Under the pieces are notes generated by a model, which saw only the letters and a list, made by a program, of their open reading frames with translations, searched no databases and had not been told where the DNA came from. A stretch of DNA of 15,704 nt from Planctomycetia bacterium (GTDB lineage Bacteria > Planctomycetota > Planctomycetia > Pirellulales > UBA1268), in the NCBI GenBank assembly GCA_009926295.1, contig RFPF01000047.1, forward strand, positions 1-15,704, written 5' to 3'. A program made the translations under genes and the position numbers. Positions 1 to 6,473 of the stretch are shown one piece after another. The stretch's first letter is position 1; the number at the start of each line of letters is the position of its first letter.

Positions 1-161
1 CATGGATGGCGAAAGCGAAGCGGACATGCAGAGAGCCGAGGCCGGGAGGGCCGAGGCGAACGTCAAGCGAGAGGCGCCGGGCAGTCACGAGCCGGCGCGT
101 TACTTGAGCCATGACAGGCTGAAGTCTGTCCTACGGGCAGGCACACGGTACGCTACGTCGC
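1..161. other. Unassigned stretch upstream of the phosphatase gene
   Basis: I cannot assign a gene here. A plus-strand frame opens at position 2 and would run to 217, but it overlaps the well-supported gene at 162 and its product is a low-complexity Ala/Glu/Arg string. On the minus strand a frame starting with ATG at 112-110 (MAQVTRRLVTARRLSLDV) stays open to the window edge, so a divergently transcribed gene start is possible, but only 37 codons are visible and no good ribosome site precedes it. A short inverted repeat (GACAG/CTGTC, 113-130) lies in the presumed promoter region of the next gene. No clear -35/-10 pair was found. Confidence 0.3.
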
Positions 162-1346
162 ATGGCCACCCCGAAGACTCCTTCCGCCCGCGGCGTGAGC
201 GTGCTGCTCGTCGATGACCAGCCGATCATCGGCGAGGCCGTGCGGCGGATGCTCGCCGGCGAGGAGGGGGTTGCGTTCCACTTCTGCAAGGATGCGGCCA
301 GGGCGGTCGAGGTGGCGGCCGAAACCGGCCCGACCGTGATCCTCCAGGATCTCGTGATGCCCGAGATCGAGGGGCTCGAACTCGTGAAGCGGTTTCGGGC
401 AGACGAGCGGTTTCGCGACGTGCCGATCATCGTGCTCTCCACGAAGGAGGAGGCCGCGGTGAAGGCGGAGGCGTTCGCGCTGGGAGCCAACGATTACATC
501 GTGAAGCTCCCCGACCGGCTCGAGCTCGTGGCCCGCGTGCGCTACCATTCCCGCGGCTACACGGCGTTCCTCGAGCGAAACGAGGCTTTCGCGGCGCTTC
601 AGGCGAGCCAGCAGGTGCTGGCCAATGATCTCGCAACGGCGGCGCACTACGTGCGGTCGCTGCTGCCGCAGCCGCAGCGCATGGGGGCGGTGGAGGCCGA
701 CTGGCGGTTCATCCCGTCGGCCGAACTCGGAGGGGATGCCTTCGGCTACCACCACCTCGACGACACGCACCTCGCCGTCTACCTGCTGGATGTCTGCGGA
801 CACGGGGTGGGGGCGGCGCTGCTGAGCGTGTCGGCGCTCAATGCGATCCGCAGCGAGGCCCTGCCCCAGACGGACTTCCACGACCCCGGGGCGGTGCTCG
901 CGGCGCTCAACAAGGCGTTTCCAATGGAGCGACAAAACGACATGTTCTTCACGATCTGGTACGGCGTGTTCGACACGGTGGCCCGGTCGCTGCGTTGGGC
1001 CGGAGGCGGGCATCCGCCGGCGGTGCTCCTGAGCCCCGGGGGAGATCCGCCCGTGCTGCTCGATTCCGACGGCCCGCTGATCGGGGCCGTGGATGGGCTG
1101 GAATTCGATTCACGGTCTGTCTCGGTGCCGGCCGGCGCCCGCCTCTTCGTCTACAGCGACGGGGCGTTCGAGATCAGCCGCCCGGACGGCTCGATGTGGG
1201 CCTTCGACGATTTCCTGAAGACGCTGGGGACCCCGCCTCCGGTCGCGGTGAGCCCGATGGACGCTCTGGTGACGCTGGCGCGGCAGATTTCGGGCCGCGA
1301 GGACTTCAGCGACGACGTGTCGATGCTGGAACTGGTGCTGGGCTGA
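162..1346 (+). CDS. Response regulator with SpoIIE/RsbU-type PP2C phosphatase output
   Basis: A 394-residue cytoplasmic two-domain signalling protein. Residues about 12-130 form a receiver domain: acidic pair D18-D19, phosphoacceptor D63 in LQDLVMPEIEG, S93/T94 and K115 at the usual switch positions. A linker (about 135-170, probably helical) leads to a PPM/SpoIIE phosphatase domain with metal-binding motifs ELGGD (188-192), DVCGHG (210-215), YSDG (331-334) and DDVSM (384-388), so both halves look active. Proteins of this build, such as RsbU and RsbP relatives, dephosphorylate anti-sigma-factor antagonists; which target is used here is unknown. No antagonist or anti-sigma gene is adjacent. 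The ATG at 162 is the first start after an in-frame stop at 120-122; no strong Shine-Dalgarno precedes it. It is probably an independent unit and not part of the tRNA-tuf operon. Confidence 0.9.
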   Translation: MATPKTPSARGVSVLLVDDQPIIGEAVRRMLAGEEGVAFHFCKDAARAVEVAAETGPTVILQDLVMPEIEGLELVKRFRADERFRDVPIIVLSTKEEAAVKAEAFALGANDYIVKLPDRLELVARVRYHSRGYTAFLERNEAFAALQASQQVLANDLATAAHYVRSLLPQPQRMGAVEADWRFIPSAELGGDAFGYHHLDDTHLAVYLLDVCGHGVGAALLSVSALNAIRSEALPQTDFHDPGAVLAALNKAFPMERQNDMFFTIWYGVFDTVARSLRWAGGGHPPAVLLSPGGDPPVLLDSDGPLIGAVDGLEFDSRSVSVPAGARLFVYSDGAFEISRPDGSMWAFDDFLKTLGTPPPVAVSPMDALVTLARQISGREDFSDDVSMLELVLG

Positions 1347-1453
1347 CTCCGGGCACGTCCCCCTCCGGAAGCCGGTCCCGGCGCGAATGCGGCCTGCGAA
1401 AACGACCGTCTTGCACGGGATATTCCAATCCCGATTCGCGGTCTCGGCCGGCC
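1347..1453. other. Gap before the tRNA cluster with nested inverted repeats
   Basis: A 107-base gap with no gene. CGCGAAT (1382-1388) is repeated inverted as ATTCGCG (1434-1440), and inside the 3' half sits a small hairpin, GGGAT (1417-1421), loop ATTCCA, ATCCC (1428-1432). There is no T-tract after either arm, so this does not look like a standard intrinsic terminator of the phosphatase gene. The promoter of the tRNA-tuf operon should lie here, but only a poor match (TTGCAC at 1411) could be seen and no convincing -10 box follows it at the right spacing. Confidence 0.4.
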
Positions 1454-1526
1454 GCTAGCGTAGCTCAATTGGCAGAGCAGCTGATTTGTAATCAGCAGGT
1501 TGCGGGTTCAACTCCCGCCGCTAGCT
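1454..1526 (+). tRNA. tRNA-Thr(TGT)
   Basis: A complete cloverleaf: acceptor GCTAGCG (1454-1460) pairs perfectly with CGCTAGC (1519-1525); the anticodon stem GCTGA/TCAGC encloses loop TTTGTAA with anticodon TGT at 1487-1489; the T arm is GCGGG-TTCAACT-CCCGC. It reads ACA codons. The 3' CCA is not encoded and must be added enzymatically. It is first in a four-tRNA run matching the position of thrU before tufB in Escherichia coli. Confidence 0.97.
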
Positions 1527-1610
1527 CACGCACGCCACGCCCGCCCGGAGTCCGCGCGAGCGGGCCCGCCACGAGGTTTTTGTCACAGCCACACACCACG
1601 CACAACACGA

Positions 1611-1692
1611 GGGGAGTTTCCCGAGCGGTCAAAGGGGTCAGACTGTAAATCTGATGGCTATGCCTTCGCAGGTTCGAATCCTGCACTCCCCA
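1611..1692 (+). tRNA. tRNA-Tyr(GTA)
   Basis: A class II tRNA of 82 bases with a long variable arm. Acceptor GGGGAGT (1611-1617) pairs with ACTCCCC (1685-1691), discriminator A at 1692. Anticodon stem TCAGA/TCTGA encloses CTGTAAA with anticodon GTA (1645-1647). The variable arm folds around GGC-TAT-GCC, and the T arm is GCAGG-TTCGAAT-CCTGC. CCA is not encoded. An 84-base spacer separates it from the preceding tRNA and contains a GCCCGC/GCGGGC stem (1539-1544 with 1560-1565), plausibly part of precursor processing. Confidence 0.97.
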
Positions 1693-1724
1693 CTCCTGCG
1701 ACACCCGCCGAGGGTGTGGCTCAC

Positions 1725-1795
1725 GCGGGTGTAGCTCAATGGTAGAGCAATAGCCTTCCAAGCTAAAGACGAGGGTTCGATTCCCTTCACCCGCT
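1725..1795 (+). tRNA. tRNA-Gly(TCC)
   Basis: Acceptor GCGGGTG (1725-1731) pairs with CACCCGC (1788-1794); discriminator T at 1795; anticodon TCC at 1757-1759 in loop CTTCCAA. It reads GGA and, with wobble, GGG. The outermost pair of the anticodon stem is an A-A mismatch (1750 with 1766), leaving four good pairs; the rest of the fold is regular. CCA is not encoded. It corresponds to glyT in the Escherichia coli tufB operon. Confidence 0.96.
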
Positions 1796-1819
1796 TATCG
1801 ATGCAATGAGGCCAATTCC

Positions 1820-1892
1820 GCTGCTGTAGCTCAGTTGGTAGAGCACGTCCTTGGTAAGGACGAGGTCAAGGGTTCAAGTCCCTTCAGCAGCT
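1820..1892 (+). tRNA. tRNA-Thr(GGT)
   Basis: Acceptor GCTGCTG (1820-1826) pairs with CAGCAGC (1885-1891); discriminator T at 1892. Anticodon stem CGTCC/GGACG encloses TTGGTAA with anticodon GGT (1853-1855). It reads ACC and ACU, the ACC codon being the one this GC-rich genome favours. It lies 69 bases before the tuf start codon, as thrT does before tufB in Escherichia coli, and is probably cut from the same transcript. CCA is not encoded. Confidence 0.97.
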
Positions 1893-1897
1893 CTTCC

Positions 1898-1956
1898 ACG
1901 GGCGAAAGCGTTCAGTCACCCGTTCGGTTTTTTTACTTCAGAGGAGCATTGAGGAG
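1898..1956 (+). promoter_or_regulatory. tuf leader: weak hairpin, T-run and doubled ribosome site
   Basis: Between tRNA-Thr and tuf a five-pair stem ACGGG (1898-1902)/CCCGT (1919-1923) is followed after four bases by seven T residues (1928-1934). It is a weak terminator-like or attenuator-like element with a 16-base loop, so readthrough into tuf is expected. Two identical GAGGAG sequences follow at 1941-1946 and 1951-1956. The second sits five bases before the ATG at 1962 and is the probable Shine-Dalgarno site; the first could act as a standby site for this very highly expressed gene. Confidence 0.45.
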
Positions 1957-1961
1957 AAAGC

Positions 1962-3161
<1,200 letters not shown>

Positions 3162-3180
3162 ACCTATTTGTCGATACGAG

Positions 3181-3211
3181 GGAGGGGGCCCACCCCGGGC
3201 CCCCTCCTTTT
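3181..3211 (+). terminator. Strong intrinsic terminator after tuf
   Basis: A perfect ten-pair stem, GGAGGGGGCC (3181-3190) with GGCCCCCTCC (3198-3207), loop CACCCCG, followed by TTTT (3208-3211). It lies 20 bases after the tuf stop codon, the classic position. The T-tract is short, so termination may be partial. The next feature, tRNA-Trp, begins only four bases later, leaving no room for a separate promoter between them. Confidence 0.85.
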
Positions 3212-3215
3212 CCAC

Positions 3216-3288
3216 AGGGGCGTAGCTCAACTGGCAGAGCGCTGGTCTCCAAAACCAGAGGTTGCGAGTTCGATCCCCGCCGCCCCTG
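3216..3288 (+). tRNA. tRNA-Trp(CCA)
   Basis: Acceptor AGGGGCG (3216-3222) pairs with CGCCCCT (3281-3287); discriminator G at 3288, as expected for tryptophan tRNA. Anticodon stem CTGGT/ACCAG encloses CTCCAAA with anticodon CCA (3249-3251). The 3' CCA is not encoded. A tryptophan tRNA between tuf and secE is a common arrangement in bacteria. It lies 45 bases before secE and is probably co-transcribed with it. Confidence 0.97.
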
Positions 3289-3333
3289 CTCGGAACCTGA
3301 AGGAGACGGATCGCGACGGAGCGCTTGGGAAAC

Positions 3334-3816
3334 ATGGCAACGACACAAGACAACACGGCGGCCGGTGGCAGTCTCTGGAGCGAGCTCCTGAGCTTCTCGG
3401 TCTACAAGCGCTCGCAGGGCCGCGTCACGCGGCAGGCGACGTTCGCGGCCATCGCGATCACGCTCGCCATCGGCGTGTGGCGGCTGTCGCAGTTGCTGCC
3501 GCTGTGGCTCGCCGACGCGAACCCGCTGGCGACGGGCGCCGGGGGGGCCGACATCGGCGTGTACCGTTTCCTGGTGCCCGGCCTCCTCCTCGCGGCGGGC
3601 TGGTGGCTCGCCTACCGCGTGGTCAACGTGCCGCGGTTCGCCGACTTCCTCATCGCCGTGGAATCGGAGATGACGAAAGTGTCGTGGCCGAGTGCCGGCG
3701 AGGTTGCCCGCAGTTCGGCCGTCATCATCTTCCTGATCTTCGCCCTGGCGGCGATCCTGGCCGGATACGATCTCTTCTGGTGGTTCGTGCTCCGGGCCAT
3801 CCAGGGCTTCAAGTGA
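3334..3816 (+). CDS. secE: Preprotein translocase subunit SecE
   Basis: SecE, 160 residues from the ATG at 3334, an essential inner-membrane subunit that clamps the SecY channel. Three hydrophobic segments are visible at about 35-58, 79-97 and 127-153. Between the second and third lies the conserved amphipathic region with the family signature ESEMTKVSWPS (110-120). It is larger than single-span SecE proteins of many bacteria and more like the three-span enterobacterial form. A TTG three codons upstream (3325) would also be in frame; I prefer the ATG because GGAG at 3318-3321 lies only three bases before the TTG, although the 12-base spacing to the ATG is on the long side. It sits after tRNA-Trp and 19 bases before nusG, the standard secE-nusG pair. 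Confidence 0.93.
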   Translation: MATTQDNTAAGGSLWSELLSFSVYKRSQGRVTRQATFAAIAITLAIGVWRLSQLLPLWLADANPLATGAGGADIGVYRFLVPGLLLAAGWWLAYRVVNVPRFADFLIAVESEMTKVSWPSAGEVARSSAVIIFLIFALAAILAGYDLFWWFVLRAIQGFK

Positions 3817-3835
3817 CACACGGACTTCCGAGAAC

Positions 3836-4558
3836 ATGACGAGCGACCATCCCCACGACGAATCGACGCCCGAGCATGCATCCGCCCATCCGGCGCCGGC
3901 CGACGAGCCGGTACCGATGATCGCAGAGGAGGACGACGGCCCCGTCGAACTCGACGATCCGTTCGCCGGCGGCGAGGACGCCAAGCCCGTGGCCGTGGCC
4001 GGCGACGACGAGCCGGAACCGGTGGGCGAGAAGCAGTGGTACATCCTCAAGGTGCAGAGCAACCGCGAGGATTCGATCCGCGACGCCCTGCAGCGACGGA
4101 TTTCCATGCAGGGCATGGATCGGTGGTTCGGCGAGGTGGTCGTGCCCAAGGAGCAGGTCACCGAGTTCAAAAGTGGCAAAAAACGCGTGGTTTCTCGCAA
4201 GCTCTACCCCGGGTACATCCTGGTGAACATGATCTTGAACGACGAAACGTGGTATCTCGTGCGGGAGACCGGAGGCATCGGTGACTTCACCGGGTCGGCC
4301 GGCCGCCCCAGCCCGATGCTGCCACAGGACGTCGCCAAGCTGCTCAACAAGGCGGAGGAGAAGGCCGACGAGGCGCCGCGACTGAAGATCAACTTCAAGA
4401 AGGGCGACCGCGTGAAGATCAACGAGGGCACCTTCGAGAACTTCGAGGGCGAGGTCGAGGCGATCGACGAGGCCAACGGCCGGGTCACCGTCATGCTGAG
4501 CATCTTCGGGCGGTCCACTCCGGTGGACATCGAGTACTGGCAGATCGAGTCGGTCTGA
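3836..4558 (+). CDS. nusG: Transcription termination/antitermination factor NusG
   Basis: NusG, 240 residues, binds the RNA polymerase clamp through its N-terminal domain and Rho or ribosomal S10 through its KOW domain. The NGN domain starts at about 66 (KQWYILKVQSNRED) and includes KLYPGYILV and the TGSAGRP stretch; the KOW domain occupies about 183-240 (FKKGDRVKINEGTFENFEG, ending DIEYWQIESV). The first 64 residues are an extra, very acidic, Pro/Ala-rich and probably disordered extension that typical NusG (about 180 residues) lacks; it contains a His-containing start and three clusters of Asp/Glu. No strong Shine-Dalgarno precedes the ATG, and no other in-frame start fits better. The gene is in the canonical position between secE and rplK. 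Confidence 0.95.
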   Translation: MTSDHPHDESTPEHASAHPAPADEPVPMIAEEDDGPVELDDPFAGGEDAKPVAVAGDDEPEPVGEKQWYILKVQSNREDSIRDALQRRISMQGMDRWFGEVVVPKEQVTEFKSGKKRVVSRKLYPGYILVNMILNDETWYLVRETGGIGDFTGSAGRPSPMLPQDVAKLLNKAEEKADEAPRLKINFKKGDRVKINEGTFENFEGEVEAIDEANGRVTVMLSIFGRSTPVDIEYWQIESV

Positions 4559-4599
4559 AACGCAACACGGTTCCATGAAGAGATTCCGAGGATAGAACG

Positions 4600-5025
4600 A
4601 TGGCAAAGCAGGTGGTCGGTCAGGCGAAGTTCCAGGTGCCCGGTGGTCAGGCCACGCCGGCCCCGCCGGTGGGCACGTCCCTCGGTCGCTTCGGCATCAA
4701 CCTCGGCCAGTTCGTACAGCAGTTCAACGACCGCACGCGCGAGGCCGCCGGCATGGCGATCCCGGTCGTGGTCACCGTCTACAACGACCGTTCCTTCGAC
4801 TTCATCACCAAGAGCCCGCCGGCCGCGGCGCTGCTCAAGAAGGTCGCCGGACTGGCCAAGGGCTCGGGTGTTCCCAACAAGGACAAGGTCGGCAAGGTCA
4901 CCCGGGCACAGCTCGACGAGATCGTGCGGCTCAAGGCCGCCGACCTCAACGCCCGCGACGGCGAGCATGCCCGGCGCATGATCGAAGGCACCGCCCGCAG
5001 CATGGGGATCACCGTCGAAGGCTGA
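4600..5025 (+). CDS. rplK: 50S ribosomal protein L11
   Basis: L11, 141 residues, the normal length. It binds 23S rRNA in the GTPase-associated centre at the base of the L7/L12 stalk. The N-terminal domain carries the proline loop ATPAPPVG (18-25) and the C-terminal rRNA-binding domain the SFDFITKSPPAA and GKVTRAQLDEI motifs. After PPVG the sequence reads TSLGRFG, so the position equal to Pro26 of the Escherichia coli protein is Thr; this loop is where thiopeptide antibiotics contact L11. GAGGA at 4588-4592 lies seven bases before the ATG. It follows nusG by 41 bases and precedes rplA, the usual L11 operon order. Confidence 0.97.
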   Translation: MAKQVVGQAKFQVPGGQATPAPPVGTSLGRFGINLGQFVQQFNDRTREAAGMAIPVVVTVYNDRSFDFITKSPPAAALLKKVAGLAKGSGVPNKDKVGKVTRAQLDEIVRLKAADLNARDGEHARRMIEGTARSMGITVEG

Positions 5026-5087
5026 CGTTCACCCCCCAACCCACGCAACACACCAGCACAGTTTCACCCCGTTTCAGGATCCTCATC

Positions 5088-5768
5088 GTGCCAGTCTCGA
5101 AGCGCATGCGGGCGATGCTCGCCAAGAAGCCCCAGTCGGAAGACGCCCTGCCCGTCGCGGAGGCGGTGTCGGTGCTCAAGAGCTTCCCTCCGACCAAGTT
5201 CGACCAGACGGTCGAGATTCACATCCGGCTGGGGATCGACCCCAAGCAGGCCGACCAGATCATCCGCGGGTCGCTCGTGCTCCCGCATGGGATCGGGAAG
5301 TCGAAGCGGGTGGTCGTGTTCGCCAAGGGCAACCTCGCCGACGACGCCCGTGCAGCCGGAGCCGAGGAGGTCGGTGCCGAGGACCTCGCCAAGAAGATCA
5401 AGGAGGGCTGGACCGACTTCGACGTGTGCATCGCCGCTCCCGACATGATGGGGCTCGTCGGCCCGCTCGGAAAGGTGCTCGGCCCCCGCGGGCTGATGCC
5501 GAGCCCCCGCGCCGGCACGGTGACCGCCGACATCGGCAAGACCGTGGGCGAGTACAAGGCCGGCAAGGTCGAGTTTCGCAACGACCCCACGGGAATCGTG
5601 CACGCCGTCGTGGGCAAGGCGAGCTTCGACGCCGCCAAGCTTGTGGACAACATCCGCGCGTTCATCGACCACATCCTCTCGCTGCAGCCAAACAGCGTCC
5701 GCGGCCAATACGTGAAGAGCATCTCGATCTCCGGAACCATGACTCCCGGCGTCATGGTCGCCGCCTGA
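5088..5768 (+). CDS. rplA: 50S ribosomal protein L1
   Basis: L1, 226 residues, forms the mobile stalk at the ribosomal E site that helps deacylated tRNA leave. Family landmarks are present: FDQTVEIHIRLGIDPKQAD near 43-60, RGSLVLPHGIGK, the hinge-domain sequence PDMMGLVGPLGKVLGPRGLMP around 120-140, and the closing GQYVKSISISGTMTPGV. The start is a GTG at 5088 with AGGA at 5076-5079 eight bases upstream; no in-frame ATG fits this ribosome site. In many bacteria L1 represses translation of the L11-L1 mRNA by binding its leader; I did not find an obvious mimic of the rRNA site here. The 62 bases between rplK and rplA hold nothing else I can identify. Confidence 0.96.
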   Translation: MPVSKRMRAMLAKKPQSEDALPVAEAVSVLKSFPPTKFDQTVEIHIRLGIDPKQADQIIRGSLVLPHGIGKSKRVVVFAKGNLADDARAAGAEEVGAEDLAKKIKEGWTDFDVCIAAPDMMGLVGPLGKVLGPRGLMPSPRAGTVTADIGKTVGEYKAGKVEFRNDPTGIVHAVVGKASFDAAKLVDNIRAFIDHILSLQPNSVRGQYVKSISISGTMTPGVMVAA

Positions 5769-5785
5769 CGACCGGACCCCGAACC

Positions 5786-5801
5786 GCCCCCGAACGGGGG
5801 C
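5786..5801 (+). promoter_or_regulatory. Hairpin immediately upstream of rplJ
   Basis: A six-pair G/C hairpin, GCCCCC (5786-5791), loop GAAC, GGGGGC (5796-5801), ends ten bases before the rplJ start codon. The G-run is the only purine-rich element near that start, so folding would hide any ribosome-binding role it has. It may tune rplJ translation, for example through coupling to translation of rplA, which ends 43 bases upstream. There is no T-tract, so it is not an intrinsic terminator. Confidence 0.45.
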
Positions 5802-5811
5802 CGACACACCC

Positions 5812-6351
5812 ATGAGCAAACTCGTCAAGAACATGCTGGTTGAAGACCTCCGGACGCGGCTTTCCGGCGTCGGTGACCTGATCGTCGTCAGCCTCGGCAA
5901 GCTCGACGCCATCCAGACGTCGCAATTGCGGCAGACGCTCCGGAAGAAGAAGATCCATCTCCAGATGGTGAAGAACAGCCTCGCCCGCCGGGCGACGCTC
6001 GACACGCCTCTCGCACCCGCCTTCGAGAAGCACGAGGGCATGCTCGCCATCGCGTGGGGCGGCGAGGACGTGGTCGACCTTGCCAAGGAGCTCGACCGGC
6101 TCTCGGGTGTCAAGGAGTTCGAGGGCTTCGAGTTCCGCGGAGGCGCCCTCGACGGGTCGCGGCTGGAGCCCGCCGACGTGAAGTCGGTGGCCAAGTGGCC
6201 GAGCCGGGCCGAGCAGCTCTCGCTCCTGTGCGGTCAGATCGCAGGGCTCGGCAGCCGGCTTTCGGGCCAGATCAGCTCCCTCGGCGGCGTGCTCGCCGGC
6301 CAGATCTCCTCCCGGGTGGAGGAACTCGAAAAGTCGGGGGCGGCCTCGTAA
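5812..6351 (+). CDS. rplJ: 50S ribosomal protein L10
   Basis: L10, 179 residues, the base of the ribosomal stalk; its N-terminal domain binds 23S rRNA and its C-terminal helix binds L7/L12 dimers. Conserved parts include SKLVKNMLVEDLRTRL (2-17), the SLGKLDAIQTSQLRQTLRKK region, MVKNSLARRA (52-61) and FRGGALDG (108-115). The C-terminal helix contains three exact 11-residue units starting at Gly141, Gly152 and Gly163, each beginning GQI, which suggests three L12-dimer sites. The ATG has no clear Shine-Dalgarno sequence; a GC hairpin precedes it. It lies between rplA and rplL, and the gap to rplL (122 bases) is the longer and more structured one. Confidence 0.96.
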   Translation: MSKLVKNMLVEDLRTRLSGVGDLIVVSLGKLDAIQTSQLRQTLRKKKIHLQMVKNSLARRATLDTPLAPAFEKHEGMLAIAWGGEDVVDLAKELDRLSGVKEFEGFEFRGGALDGSRLEPADVKSVAKWPSRAEQLSLLCGQIAGLGSRLSGQISSLGGVLAGQISSRVEELEKSGAAS

Positions 6352-6354
6352 TCA

Positions 6355-6388
6355 GGCGAATTTTCGCCCCGGGCTTCACCCGGCGAAA
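6355..6388 (+). promoter_or_regulatory. Mutually exclusive hairpins after rplJ
   Basis: Just after the rplJ stop, TTTCGCC (6362-6368) can pair with GGCGAAA (6382-6388), continuing after a two-base CC bulge into GGG (6371-6373)/CCC (6379-6381) with loop CTTCA. The same TTCGCC can instead pair with an upstream GGCGAA (6355-6360), forming a small tight hairpin. The two folds exclude each other. The larger fold is the more stable by inspection. The region could stabilise the rplJ 3' end or regulate rplL; no T-tract follows. Confidence 0.45.
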
Positions 6389-6423
6389 GTTCGTGGTAAG
6401 ACAGTAGACCCACCACACACCAC

Positions 6424-6450
6424 GCCGGCTGTTTCCGCGGCCGGCTTTAT
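6424..6450 (+). terminator. Weak terminator-like hairpin before rplL
   Basis: GCCGGC (6424-6429) pairs with GCCGGC (6440-6445), extended inward by a T-G and a G-C pair around loop TTTCCG, and is followed by TTTATT (6446-6451). It resembles a weak intrinsic terminator or attenuator placed 28 bases before the rplL start. Because rplL and rpoBC lie downstream, complete termination here is unlikely unless another promoter serves them. Confidence 0.4.
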
Positions 6451-6473
6451 TCGAAGGGAAAGGATCTCGAGCG

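Noticed and set aside
1539..1580. Possible terminator between tRNA-Thr and tRNA-Tyr (GCCCGC/GCGGGC stem, then GGTTTTT)
   Set aside because: The loop is 15 bases and the T-run starts nine bases after the stem, so it does not fit an intrinsic terminator; a processing structure in the spacer is simpler.
995..1648. A 217-codon plus-strand frame running from the phosphatase gene through tRNA-Thr and into tRNA-Tyr
   Set aside because: Most of it is an out-of-frame reading of the phosphatase gene and of two structural RNA genes.
3168..3839. A second plus-strand frame overlapping tRNA-Trp and secE
   Set aside because: It begins in the terminator, reads through a tRNA, and is out of frame with the clear SecE protein.
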